Positions 42,246 to 50,997 are shown, counted from the stretch's first letter. The stretch: DNA of 64,000 bases from Pseudofrankia saprophytica (GCF_000235425.2 NZ_KI912267.1:769097-833096), one strand, 5' to 3'. Translations and numbers: made by a program. Notes: generated by a model not told the origin, from the sequence alone.

Positions 42246-43931
42246 CTAGCTGTTGTCCTTCCACACGTCGTTGAGCCGCAGGAAGCTCTCCGAGGTGAAC
42301 GCGAAGCCGTGGAGGTGGCTGGAGACGCCGGCGGTCTGCACCCGCTCGAACAGCGGGAAGGAGATGCCCTCGTCGATCAGGTAGTCCTGCAGGTCGGCGT
42401 AGGCCTTGGCGGTCTTGGTCTCGTCAGTGGTCTGCAGGGCCTGCCTGAACAGCTCCTGGAGGTGGGCGATGGCCACGGGCGACGCCGACTGGTTCGCCAA
42501 CGCCTTGGAGTTGGCCACGTCCGGGTTCAGGATGAACTGCAGCGCGCCGGGGTTCGCCCGGGTGAAGTAGGTGCTCGTCAGGTCGTAGTCGCCGTTCGCG
42601 ACATACGTCGACTGCTGCGCCGGCGTGAGCTGGCGCAGGGCCAGGTTGATGCCGACCTTCTTCAGCTGCGCCTGCAGCAGCTCGCCGCCGACGCTGCCCT
42701 GGGCGAGCGGGTAGTCGACCGTCAGCTCCTTGCCGTCCTTGAACCGGAACCCGTCCTTGCCGACCGCCCAGCCGGCCGCGTCGAGGATCTTCTGCGCGCC
42801 CGCCGGGTCGTAGGCCAGCTTCGCCGCCTCGGACCTGAAGTACGGCGTCGTCGAGTCGAAGACGCCCTGCACCACCGGGTGGTCCGGGCCGAAGACCGTC
42901 GAGGCGAAGGTCTTCAGGTCGATCGCCTTGACGAACGCCCTGCGGACCTGCGGGTCGGACAGCGGGTGCCCGGCCGCGGTGTTCGGGAACAGGGTGGCCG
43001 CGACGCCCGGCAGCGGGCGCTTCTCGACGACGTCACCCGACTTCTCGATCAGCTTGGTGTCCTGGACCGTGAACGGGTTGCGCGGCCAGGCGATGTCGAT
43101 CGCCCCGCTGACCAGGTTCCCGGTACGGACGCTGTCCTCGGCGACGTAGGTGAAGACGACCTTGTCCAGGTAGGCGCCGCCCTTGTTCTGGACGAGCTCT
43201 GACGGCCAGCTGTACGGCGTCGGCCGCTTGGTCAGGACCGTCTCGACCTTCGGGGTGTAGTGGTCGAGGACGAACTGGCCCGACCCGACGACCCCCTTGC
43301 CGGTGCAGCGGTCCTTGGGCGCGAGCTGATACTCGGCCGGGTCAGTGATCGCCAGGTTCGTCGTCGACGTGGCCTGCAGGAACGCCGAGTTCGGCTGGCT
43401 CAGGCGCAGCTGCACGGTCAGCGGGTCGACGACGGTCGCGCCGGTCAGGCCCTGGATGTAGGAGGCGCCGTAAGCCGCGCCCTTGGTCGCCGCCACGGTG
43501 GCGATCCAGCCCGCCGTGTCGTCGGCGACGAGCTGGGCGTCGACCTTCTTGCCGTTGCTGAGGGTGACGCCGTCGCGCAGGTGGAAGGTGTAGGTCAGGC
43601 CGTCCGAGCTGATCTCCCAGCTCTTGGCGAGCCAGGGCACGATCTTCCCTGTCTTCGGGTCCTGGTCGGTCAGGGAGTCCGCGAAGTTGCGGATGATCGT
43701 GCGGTGCTCGATCCAGTAGACCTGGAACGGGTCGATGCAGGACAGGACCGGGTTGTCAGGGAAGAACGAGACCTTCAGGGTCCCGCCGGTCCTGGGCTCG
43801 CTCCCGGCCGGTGTCGCCGCCTGGTTGTTCCCACCGCCGCAGGCGGCCAGGGCGAGGAGCCCAGCGGTGGCGGCGGCGGCGAGGGGAAGGCGGCGCCCGG
43901 CCCTTGGGGCCAGACGTCTCAGGATGGTCAT
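42246..43931 (-). CDS. Extracellular solute-binding lipoprotein, family 5 (oligopeptide/nickel class)
   Basis: 561 residues from ATG 43931 (AAAGGG 7 nt upstream). Signal MTILRRLAPRAGRRL, hydrophobic core and lipobox LALAA-C give Cys31 as the lipidated residue. The mature protein follows SBP_bac_5: GGTLKVSFFPD, IVPWLAKSWEISSDGLTYTFHLRDGVTLSNGKKV (diagnostic), and a C-terminal lobe with LRQLTPAQQSTYVANGDYDL. Binds the import substrate outside the membrane for the adjacent DppBC-DppDF transporter. Family-5 proteins bind peptides, glutathione or opines; the pocket ligand is not predictable here, but the oxidative genes suggest an organosulfur compound. Confidence 0.93.
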   Translation of the reverse strand: MTILRRLAPRAGRRLPLAAAATAGLLALAACGGGNNQAATPAGSEPRTGGTLKVSFFPDNPVLSCIDPFQVYWIEHRTIIRNFADSLTDQDPKTGKIVPWLAKSWEISSDGLTYTFHLRDGVTLSNGKKVDAQLVADDTAGWIATVAATKGAAYGASYIQGLTGATVVDPLTVQLRLSQPNSAFLQATSTTNLAITDPAEYQLAPKDRCTGKGVVGSGQFVLDHYTPKVETVLTKRPTPYSWPSELVQNKGGAYLDKVVFTYVAEDSVRTGNLVSGAIDIAWPRNPFTVQDTKLIEKSGDVVEKRPLPGVAATLFPNTAAGHPLSDPQVRRAFVKAIDLKTFASTVFGPDHPVVQGVFDSTTPYFRSEAAKLAYDPAGAQKILDAAGWAVGKDGFRFKDGKELTVDYPLAQGSVGGELLQAQLKKVGINLALRQLTPAQQSTYVANGDYDLTSTYFTRANPGALQFILNPDVANSKALANQSASPVAIAHLQELFRQALQTTDETKTAKAYADLQDYLIDEGISFPLFERVQTAGVSSHLHGFAFTSESFLRLNDVWKDNS

Positions 43932-44093
43932 GCGGGTGCCCTTTCGGAACCAGGTGCGCGGCACGTCGGATGAGGTGCGCGGCAGGGACGGACGCGGTGC
44001 GCTGAGGGTGGGTGGTGCGGGGGTCGAGCACGCGCGGGGCCAGGGACGCGGGGGGCTTGGGGACGCGGACCGTCGAGGGCGCGCAGGTCGCGC

Positions 44094-45314
44094 TCAGGCG
44101 CCGAGGACGCGGCGGCCGCTCGCGAGCAGGGCGGCGTCCTCCTGCGGCGGGTGCACCCGGATACAGAGCGCGTCGCGCAGGTGGCGCTCCAGCGGGTGGT
44201 GCCGGGACAGCCCCGGGTTACCGAGGGCCGCGACCGCGGTCTGGGTCGCGGCGATCACCGAGCGGGCGATCGCGGCCTTCAGGACGGACAGCTCGGGCAC
44301 GAGTGCGGCGTCGCCGGCCTCGAGCCGCAGCAGCGCGCCGTGCAGCAGCGTCTCCGCCTGGACGACCTGCAGGTCGATCTCGCCGGCGACCGACTGGATC
44401 CGCTCGGTCGTCGCGATCGGCCGGCCGAGCGCGGACGGCACCCGCGAGCGGGCGAACTCGGCGAACGCCGCGCGGGCCGCCCTGGCGACGCCGACGTAGA
44501 GCGCCGGGTGGCCGAAGCCGCCCGGCCCGGCCATCGCCGCCGGGTCCCGGTACACCCCGTCGGCCCCGCGGGGGATCTCGACGAACGCGTCGGCGGGAAG
44601 CTCCACGTTCTCGTAGATCACGTCGTCGGTGTGGGTGGCGCGCAGGCCCAGGTGGTCCCAGGTCCCGACCCAGCGGATGCCGGGAAGGCCGCCCGGGACG
44701 ATCACGTGGCCGACGCGGGGCCGCGCGGGGTCGCCGCCCGACTCGTCGGCGACCGCCCAGACGACGTGGTAGGCCAGCGCCTCGCCGCCGCTGCCGTAGG
44801 CCTTGTGCCCGCGCAGCACCCAGCCGTCGGCCGTGCGGGTCGCGGTGGTCTTCGGGATGCCGCCGCGGGCCGGGGCACCCAGCTCCGGCTCGGCGCGGAT
44901 CGCGTTGACCAGCGCCGGGCCGTCCAGGGAACGGCGCAGCAGGTCGTCGTAGTACGCCACCGGCCAGTGCGGGTGGATGGCCTGGCCAGCGTGGCTCATC
45001 AGCAGGTTGGACGCGAGCAGGCCAACCGAGGCGTCGCCCTCGCCGATGGCCGTGAGGATCCGGACCAGGTCGCGCTGGCCGACCTCCGGGCCGCCGTACC
45101 GCCGGCCGACGGTGGCGGTGAGCAGGCCCGCGCGGTACGCGACGTCGAGCCCCTTCCACGGCGTCTCGCCCGTGCGGTCGTACTCCGCGGCCGTCTCGGC
45201 GATCTCGGCGGTCACCGCGGCGAGCGCCTCCGCCGACAGGTCGGGGACCGGGAGGTCATACACCGCCGGCTCGGCCGAGCTCTCGACCCGCACGCCGCTG
45301 GTGGCCGTGGTCAT
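44094..45314 (-). CDS. Acyl-CoA dehydrogenase-like flavin oxygenase (DszC/SfnB-type)
   Basis: 406 residues with the acyl-CoA dehydrogenase fold. N-terminal helices (TPWKGLDVAYRAGLLTATVGRRYGG) and flavin-binding strands (GWVLRGHKAYGSGGEALAYHVVWAV) are followed by a C-terminal helical domain with HHPLERHLRDALCIRVHPPQEDAALLASGRRVLG. That His-rich end resembles SfnB/DszC proteins, which use FMNH2 to oxidise sulfur compounds rather than dehydrogenating acyl-CoA. ATG 45314 overlaps the stop of the SsuD-like gene (ATGA). It likely acts sequentially with that enzyme. Confidence 0.88.
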   Translation of the reverse strand: MTTATSGVRVESSAEPAVYDLPVPDLSAEALAAVTAEIAETAAEYDRTGETPWKGLDVAYRAGLLTATVGRRYGGPEVGQRDLVRILTAIGEGDASVGLLASNLLMSHAGQAIHPHWPVAYYDDLLRRSLDGPALVNAIRAEPELGAPARGGIPKTTATRTADGWVLRGHKAYGSGGEALAYHVVWAVADESGGDPARPRVGHVIVPGGLPGIRWVGTWDHLGLRATHTDDVIYENVELPADAFVEIPRGADGVYRDPAAMAGPGGFGHPALYVGVARAARAAFAEFARSRVPSALGRPIATTERIQSVAGEIDLQVVQAETLLHGALLRLEAGDAALVPELSVLKAAIARSVIAATQTAVAALGNPGLSRHHPLERHLRDALCIRVHPPQEDAALLASGRRVLGA

Positions 45315-46519
45315 GCCTGGCCCGCCGTCGCGTACTGGGAGTACTCCGCGCCGTAGTTGCCGAGATGCTCGGCCTGCAGGGCGCCGCGGCGGCCGGTCGC
45401 CTTGCGGTGGGCGATCTCCTCGCGGACCAGCGGCAGCACGTACCGGCCGTAGTCCACCGCGTCGGCGAGGGTGTCGTACCCCCGGATCGAGACGAGCGAC
45501 GCGCCGCGGTCGACATAGTCGACGATCGCGGCGGCGACGGTCTCGGGCGACCCGACCAGCGCGGTCGAGGCGCCGGCGGCGCCCGTGACGGCGGCGGTCT
45601 TGGTCCACAGCGCGCGGTCGTAGAGCTCGGAGCGGTCCGCGAACGCGAGCGCGCGCTTCGAGCCGACGTTCTGCGGCGCCCCCTTGCCGATCATCCGCCC
45701 GGCGTACTTCTGGAAGCTGTCGGCGACCTTGGCGACGTAGTCGTGCGCCTTCTCCCAGGCCAGCTGGTCGGTCCTCGCGATGATCGGGCGGAAGGTCACC
45801 CAGATCCGCGGCAGGGTCGTCCGCCCGGAGGCGCGGGCGATCGCGTTCACCCGCTCGATCTCGGCGCGCAGGTCGTCGAGCGGCTCACCCCAGAAGCTGA
45901 AGATGTCCGCCTTCTCGCCGCCCACCTGGAACGCCTCGTCGGACTGGCCGCCGATCGAGATCGGGATCGGCGACTCGTAGGGCGCGAAGCCCGGCCCGAA
46001 GTCGTCGAACCGGTAGAACTCGCCGTCGTGGCTGAAGGGCGCGGGCTCGGTCCACGACCGGCGCAGGACGTCGATGTACTCCGAGGTGCGGGCGTAGCGC
46101 CGTTCCTTCGGCAGGTAGTCGCCCTGGCGGGCCTGCTCCGCGTCGTTGCCGCCGGAGATGAGGTGCACGACGGCGCGCCCCTCGGTCAGCTGGTCGAGGG
46201 TGGCGAGCTTCTGCGCGCCGACGGTCGGGAACGTGGTGTTCGGCCGCAGCGCGACGATGGGGCGGATCCGCTCGGTGAGCTGGCCGACCGCGCTGGCGAC
46301 GACGAACGAGTCGGCGCTGCTCGAGCCGTAGGGCAGCAGCGTGTAGTCGTAGCCACCGTCCTCCAGGGCGGCGACGTAGCGGCGGAAGTACGCCAGGTCG
46401 ACGCCGCGGGTCGGGATCGGGTTCAGCTCCGTCGACGGGTTCAGGTGCGAGAGGCTGATGAACTCCACCTCGGGCGCGGCGGTGACGGGGATGGCCGAGT
46501 CGAAGTCGGGCACGGTCAT
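45311..46519 (-). CDS. LLM flavin-dependent sulfonate/sulfone monooxygenase (SsuD-like)
   Basis: 402 residues; GAGAGGAC precedes ATG 46519. The SsuD-subfamily marks are EFISLSHLNPSTELNP, LLPYGSSSADSFVVASAVGQLTERIRPIVALRP and the diagnostic LISGGNDAEQARQGDYLPKERRYARTSEYIDVLRR. PISIGGQSDEAFQVGGEKADIFSFWGEPLDDL and RTTLPRIWVTFRPIIARTDQLAWEKA follow. This is close to alkanesulfonate monooxygenases, which release sulfite from R-SO3H using FMNH2. It is coupled to the DszC/SfnB-like gene, which supports a desulfurisation role. Confidence 0.92.
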   Translation of the reverse strand: MTVPDFDSAIPVTAAPEVEFISLSHLNPSTELNPIPTRGVDLAYFRRYVAALEDGGYDYTLLPYGSSSADSFVVASAVGQLTERIRPIVALRPNTTFPTVGAQKLATLDQLTEGRAVVHLISGGNDAEQARQGDYLPKERRYARTSEYIDVLRRSWTEPAPFSHDGEFYRFDDFGPGFAPYESPIPISIGGQSDEAFQVGGEKADIFSFWGEPLDDLRAEIERVNAIARASGRTTLPRIWVTFRPIIARTDQLAWEKAHDYVAKVADSFQKYAGRMIGKGAPQNVGSKRALAFADRSELYDRALWTKTAAVTGAAGASTALVGSPETVAAAIVDYVDRGASLVSIRGYDTLADAVDYGRYVLPLVREEIAHRKATGRRGALQAEHLGNYGAEYSQYATAGQA

Positions 46520-46623
46520 GGAAGGTCCTCTCGACGTTCGGAGTCTCAGCGAGGTCACGACGGCGCGGGTCAGGGCGGGCGAGCGTTGGCCAGGTTCGAA
46601 GGCGTCGGGCGGCGCCGGGCCGG

Positions 46624-47397
46624 TCAGGCGCCGGTCTCGCCGCGCGTGACCAGCTCGTCCAGCGGCTCGGCCACCGCGATCGGGGCCAGTCCGGCACCCC
46701 CGCGCAGCCGCTCGAGGAACTGCACGACGACGGCGGCGACGGTCCGGTGCGTCTGGTCGTTGAGCGCGTCGTGCAGGCCGCCGACGATGGTCACCAGCTC
46801 GGCCGACGGCGCGGACGCGTACCAGCGACGCGCCTCCACGACCGGGCTGAGCAGGTCGTTGCGGCCATGCAGGCCCAGCACGGGCAGGTGGAGCTTGCCG
46901 GGGGTGGCCGGGTCGAACCAGTCGGCGGGCAGGTCGGCGAACAGCGCCGCCCGGCGCACCCCGGCCTCGCTGATCCGTCCCCGGTGGGTTCCGCAGGCGG
47001 TGCGGACCGCCAGCTCCTCGTCCCAGTCGCGGGCCGGCTGCGCGGCGGACCCCGTCGGCAGGCCGGCGAGCACCAGCGCGGCCACCCCGTCGAGCTGTCC
47101 GCTCGCCGCCAGGTGGGCGGCGTAGGCCGCGCCGGCGTCCGAGCCGACGACGACCCGGGGCGCGTCGGCGTCCGCGGCCTCGAGCACGCCGAGCAGCTCG
47201 TCGCGTGCCCTGTCCGGGTCGTCGCCCGGGGCCGTCACCGCGTGCACGCGGTAGCTGTCGGTGGCCAGGCGGAGGCCGAACCGGTCGTACACCCGCGGGG
47301 ACTCGCCCCGTCCCGGCAGCACGACCAGCGTGCCGCGCAGCGCCGGCCCGCTGGGCTCGTGCCAGCTGAGAACCGTGGCCTCCTGGGCGAGGGTCAT
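46624..47397 (-). CDS. Alpha/beta hydrolase with Asp at the nucleophile position
   Basis: 257 residues; AAAGG is 6 nt before ATG 47397. Compact fold: LVVLPGRGESPRVYDRFGLRLA provides the oxyanion region, LGLHGRNDLLSP the catalytic acid and VGGLHDALND the catalytic His. The nucleophile elbow reads VVVGSDAGAAYAAH, so the residue usually Ser is Asp (G-x-D-x-G), as in haloalkane dehalogenases and epoxide hydrolases. First gene of the organosulfur cluster, 104 nt before the SsuD-like gene. It may hydrolyse an oxygenation product or an ester/halide bond; the substrate is unknown. Confidence 0.85.
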   Translation of the reverse strand: MTLAQEATVLSWHEPSGPALRGTLVVLPGRGESPRVYDRFGLRLATDSYRVHAVTAPGDDPDRARDELLGVLEAADADAPRVVVGSDAGAAYAAHLAASGQLDGVAALVLAGLPTGSAAQPARDWDEELAVRTACGTHRGRISEAGVRRAALFADLPADWFDPATPGKLHLPVLGLHGRNDLLSPVVEARRWYASAPSAELVTIVGGLHDALNDQTHRTVAAVVVQFLERLRGGAGLAPIAVAEPLDELVTRGETGA

Positions 47398-48021
47398 GAC
47401 GAACCTTTCGTCGAGAGTGGCGGCGGCATGCGACACCGCGCCGCGGAACGGCGTCGGGCATGGCAGTGGGCATCGGCCACGGCGATGGGCATGGCAGTGG
47501 CATGGCATGGCAGTGGCATCGGGCAAGGCCGGGGAAGCGGCCGCCGCGAGAACGGCGGGCGCGGGGCAGCGCACCGACCGCCTGGCTCGGTGGCGAGGCG
47601 GTCTAGGGGCGGTAGCGGAACTGGCCGCGCGCCGGCGCGGCAGACGTCCGACCTCCCAGATCGGCTCCGCCGATCCGGCAGGAACCCGGGGCGTCAGCTG
47701 TCAGTGACAGCACATGGTGCCGCAGCGCATGAAGTCGATCACGCGCCGGCGGGTGAGGCGTCCCTGGGACGCGCAGACAGACATGGCCGGGCCCACAGCG
47801 GCAGGCCGCGGCACCGCGCGGCGCTCGCTGCCAATCTCGACCATGCCGGTAAACATAATTGGTATTTGCCCGTCTGGCCAGCGACGATTCGCGATCGCAC
47901 CGATCGCACCCGCTTATCACCGGCGCCGGCGGCGTCGCGGCGGCCGACCGACGGCCACGAACGAGTCCCTCGACGCGCGGTCCGCCGACGCGCGGTCCGC
48001 CGACGCCCGGGCGGGCCGAGG
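47398..48021 (-). other. Non-coding leader/promoter region of the organosulfur cluster
   Basis: No supportable gene. Contents: three copies of GGCATGGCAGTGG (47457-47516), an AT-rich patch around 47850-47870 (CATAATTGGTATTTG) that could hold the minus-strand promoter, and a perfect 15-nt tandem duplication CGACGCGCGGTCCGC (47971-48000) just past the FAD-oxidase stop. The position makes it the likely control region for the downstream 15-kb cluster. Confidence 0.5.
47457..47516 (-). repeat. 13-nt repeat GGCATGGCAGTGG, three copies
   Basis: Exact copies at 47457-47469, 47488-47500 and 47504-47516, 60-120 nt upstream of the first gene of the cluster on the minus strand. Spacing is irregular (18 and 3 nt between copies), more like repeated protein-binding sites than slippage. 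Confidence 0.65.
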
Positions 48022-49380
48022 TCAGATGGCCTTGCCCGGGTTGAGGATGCCCTTCGGGTCGAAGACGCTCTTGATCTGGCGCTGTATCGCGTCGACGTCC
48101 TCGCCCAGCTCGGCGTGCATCCAGCGGCGCTTGAGCACTCCCACGCCGTGCTCGCCACTCACCGTCCCGCCCAGGTCGAGCGCGGCGCGGAAGATGCTGT
48201 CCGCGGCCTCCTGGACGGCCGGGTCGAACGGTTCCTGGCCCTCGGCCAGGACGATGATCGGGTGCAGGTTGCCGTCCGCGGCGTGCGCGAACGTGTGGAT
48301 CGACGTCCCGGTCGCCGCCGCGGCGGCGCGCACCGCCTCCACCGCCGCGGGCAGCCGGGAGCGAGGGACGCTGATGTCCTCGATCAGCACCCGCCCGACG
48401 CGCTCCAGCGCGGGCAGCGCCGCGCGGCGCACCGCGGTCATCCGCGCGCCCTCGACCGGGTCGTTGCTGATCTCGAGGTCGGTCGCGTACCCGCGCAGCT
48501 CCCGCGCGGCCCGCTCGGCCTCCACCTCGGCCGCCGCGCCGTCGGTCTGCATCAGCAGGAACGCGGCGCCCCTGGCTCGCAGGCTGGTGCCCAGATGCTC
48601 GTCGATACGCTCGAGCGTCGCCGCGTCGATGAACTCGGCGACCGCCGGCACCACCCCGGCCGCACGGACCGCGCGGACGGCCGCGAAGGCGCTGGCCGCG
48701 TCGGGCAGGTAGGCGCAGATCGTGGCGGTGGCGGCCGGGATGGGCCGCAGCCGCAGGGTGGCACCGACGATCACCCCGAGCGTCCCCTCCGAGCCCACGA
48801 ACAGGCTGGTCAGGTCGTAGCCGGTGACACCCTTGATCGCGCGGCGCCCGGTGTGGATGAGGCGCCCGTCGGCGAGGACCACGTCGAGGCCGAGGACGGC
48901 GTCGCGGGTGACGCCGTACTTCGCGCACCGCAGACCGCCGGCGTTGGTGGCGATGTTGCCGCCGATGGTCGAGATCTCGACGCTGGCGGGGTCCGGCGCG
49001 TAGCGCAGCCCGTGGCGCTGCGCCTCCCGGTCGAGGTCGGCGGTCAGCACGCCCGGTTCGACGATCGCGAGCTCGTCCTGCTCGATGACGTCCACGACGC
49101 GGTTCAGGCGGGTCAGGTCGAGCACGATCCCGCCGTCGGCGGCCGTCGCCGCCCCGGCGAGCCCGGTCCCCGCGCCGCGGGCCACCACCGGCGTCGCGGT
49201 CCGGTGCGCGAGGCGCAGGACGTGCTGAACGCCGGCGACGCCGCGCACGGACGCCACCACGGCCGGGCGGACCTCGGGCGTCCAGCCCGACCGGTCGAAG
49301 CGGTGCGCGTCGAGCACCGCCGGGTCCGTCCGCCAGTCGACGTCGTCATGCGGGGGCAGGCCGTCCAGCCAGGCCGTCAT
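48022..49380 (-). CDS. FAD-linked oxidase, glycolate oxidase GlcD/D-lactate dehydrogenase-like
   Basis: 452 residues. FAD_binding_4 domain with VVARGAGTGLAGAA, the PP-loop DPASVEISTIGGNIATNAGGLRCAKYG (diagnostic of GlcD) and KGVTGYDLTSLFVGSEGTLGVI. The C-terminal cap ends HTFAHAADGNLHPII (metal-binding HxxxDGNxHP) and SGEHGVGVLKRRWM. Oxidises a 2-hydroxy acid such as glycolate or D-lactate. ATG 49380. GlcE/GlcF subunits are absent, so it is probably a single-subunit enzyme. Divergent from a LysR gene, which probably regulates it. Confidence 0.92.
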   Translation of the reverse strand: MTAWLDGLPPHDDVDWRTDPAVLDAHRFDRSGWTPEVRPAVVASVRGVAGVQHVLRLAHRTATPVVARGAGTGLAGAATAADGGIVLDLTRLNRVVDVIEQDELAIVEPGVLTADLDREAQRHGLRYAPDPASVEISTIGGNIATNAGGLRCAKYGVTRDAVLGLDVVLADGRLIHTGRRAIKGVTGYDLTSLFVGSEGTLGVIVGATLRLRPIPAATATICAYLPDAASAFAAVRAVRAAGVVPAVAEFIDAATLERIDEHLGTSLRARGAAFLLMQTDGAAAEVEAERAARELRGYATDLEISNDPVEGARMTAVRRAALPALERVGRVLIEDISVPRSRLPAAVEAVRAAAAATGTSIHTFAHAADGNLHPIIVLAEGQEPFDPAVQEAADSIFRAALDLGGTVSGEHGVGVLKRRWMHAELGEDVDAIQRQIKSVFDPKGILNPGKAI

Positions 49381-49437
49381 CGCGCCCCCGCGGACCCGGC
49401 AGTCGCCGGACGGGCACGATCAACATCCACATCACAC

Positions 49438-49456
49438 TGATTACAAAACAGAATCA
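49438..49456. promoter_or_regulatory. Candidate LysR-type box between the FAD oxidase and LysR genes
   Basis: Inverted repeat TGATT-N9-AATCA, containing an ATT-N9-AAT (T-N11-A) core, in an AT-rich patch of the 92-nt divergent gap. It ends 16 nt before the LysR ATG and lies about 58 nt before the oxidase start. A -10-like TACCCT (49461-49466) would place the LysR transcript start at its ATG. Confidence 0.55.
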
Positions 49457-49472
49457 CAGCTACCCTATCGGC

Positions 49473-50318
49473 ATGGTCGGGATACTGGACATAATCGCAC
49501 TGCGCAGCCTCACGTCCATTGCCGACTCGGGCGGCTTCCGCCGCGCCGCCGACAGCCTGCACCTGTCCCAGTCGGCGGTCAGCCAGCACGTCCGGCGCCT
49601 CGAGCAGGTGTGCGGACGCCCGCTGGTGCGCCGCGACGGCAACAGCGCCCGCTTCACCTCCGACGGCGAGCTGCTCCTCGCGGAGGCCCGCAAGATCCTC
49701 GCCGCGCACGACGACGCCCTCGAGCGCCTGCGCAGGGCCGACGACGCCGAGCGCACCCTCGTCATCGGCTCGACGGAGCACGCCGCCGACCTGCTGCTCC
49801 CCTCGATCACCGCCCGGCTGCGGTCAGGCTTCCCCGACCACGCGGTGCGCTTCCGCATCGACCGCGGCAGGCAGCTCAACGACCGGCTCGACGAGGGTGC
49901 CATCGACGCCTCGCTGTTCATCGGCGACGTCCGGGGGCGCGACGGCCACCCGGCCGGCGCGCTGCCGCTGGCCTGGTACGCGGCGCCGGAGTGGCAGCCG
50001 CCGCGCGGCGCCGTACCGCTCGTCGTCATCGACGAGCCGTGCACCATCCGCCGCCGGGCCCTCCAGATCCTGCGCGACAACCGGATGGAGGCCTCGGTCG
50101 TCTGCGAGGCCGGCCACCTGGCCGGTGTCCTGCACGCCGCCCGGGCGGGGCTCGGCGTCGCCCTGCTCGCCCACGTCGGCACCCCGCCCGAGGGCCTGCG
50201 CCAGCGCGACGACCTCCCCACGGTCGAGCCCGAGCCCCTGCACGTCCGGGGCCGGCGCGGCGCCCCGGCCACGCTGGTGACGGCCGTCGCCGAGGCGGCG
50301 AACGCCCTGCTGTCCTAG
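49473..50318 (+). CDS. LysR-family transcriptional regulator
   Basis: 281 residues. Winged HTH at residues 5-62: ALRSLTSIADSGGFRRAADSLHLSQSAVSQHVRRLEQVCGRPLVRRDG. The effector domain starts near residue 92 (TLVIGSTEHAADLLLPSITARL) with the usual two lobes. The ATG lacks a ribosome-binding site and sits 7 nt after a -10-like hexamer, so it may be leaderless. A LysR box upstream suggests autoregulation and control of the divergent 2-hydroxyacid oxidase. The stop shares CTAG with the converging DinB-like gene. Confidence 0.93.
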   Translation: MVGILDIIALRSLTSIADSGGFRRAADSLHLSQSAVSQHVRRLEQVCGRPLVRRDGNSARFTSDGELLLAEARKILAAHDDALERLRRADDAERTLVIGSTEHAADLLLPSITARLRSGFPDHAVRFRIDRGRQLNDRLDEGAIDASLFIGDVRGRDGHPAGALPLAWYAAPEWQPPRGAVPLVVIDEPCTIRRRALQILRDNRMEASVVCEAGHLAGVLHAARAGLGVALLAHVGTPPEGLRQRDDLPTVEPEPLHVRGRRGAPATLVTAVAEAANALLS

Positions 50319-50941
50319 AGGGGCTGGCCGGCCAGGCGAGAGTGCGGGAGGCGCCGGCCGCTGAGCACGAGGGCGAGGTCCTCGGCCGGGCCGCGCAGCG
50401 GCGGGCCGGCGCCGGATGACCAGTCGAGATCGGTGGCGCTCAGCGAGCGGCCGGCGGCGTCGACGCCGAAATGGCGGGAGCCGCCGTCCTTGGCGAGGGC
50501 GTCGAGCACGACGGCCATGGCCTCGTCCGGGAACCGCCGCGGCACGTCCAGCGGCACCGTCACGTCAAGCCCGTGGATGACCACATGGGTCAACGCGCCG
50601 AGACTGCCGCCGCCCGGTGGCGTCCAGTGGCGCATGACGTCGGAACGCAAATTCGCGACGAGTTCGGCGGTGGGCAGCGCGGCGTCACGGCCGGCGAGCT
50701 CGTCGGACAGGCGCGGGAAGTCGAAGTCACGGACCCGTAGCTCGGCCAGGAACGCGTCCGGGGAGTACCGGGCCGCCATGGTCAGGTGCGCCACGACCTC
50801 TCGGACACGCCAGCCCGCGCACAGTGACGGCGTCTCCCACGCCTCCTCGGGTACCGAGCCGAGCAGATCGGCCAGTGTCAGGTAACCATCAGCCACGAGT
50901 AGTTGCAGATTGCCATCGTCCGTCATCACGGGGCCCTTCAT
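50315..50941 (-). CDS. DinB-like/TIGR03083-type maleylpyruvate isomerase family protein
   Basis: 208 residues; AAGGAG 6 nt before ATG 50941. Helical-bundle fold with metal-binding histidines in VREVVAHLTMAARYSP and LTHVVIHGLDVTVPL, and the family marker WETPSLCAGWRVREV. Members include mycothiol-dependent maleylpyruvate isomerase and mycothiol transferases. Expected to use mycothiol or bind a metal; the substrate is unknown. Transcribed 57 nt after the VOC protein, so probably in one operon with it and the AraC regulator. Confidence 0.85.
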   Translation of the reverse strand: MKGPVMTDDGNLQLLVADGYLTLADLLGSVPEEAWETPSLCAGWRVREVVAHLTMAARYSPDAFLAELRVRDFDFPRLSDELAGRDAALPTAELVANLRSDVMRHWTPPGGGSLGALTHVVIHGLDVTVPLDVPRRFPDEAMAVVLDALAKDGGSRHFGVDAAGRSLSATDLDWSSGAGPPLRGPAEDLALVLSGRRLPHSRLAGQPL

Positions 50942-50997
50942 TCGAGTCTCCTTCGCTGCGCCCGTTCCTTCATGCGGCGCCCCCTTCGTGGGGCGTC

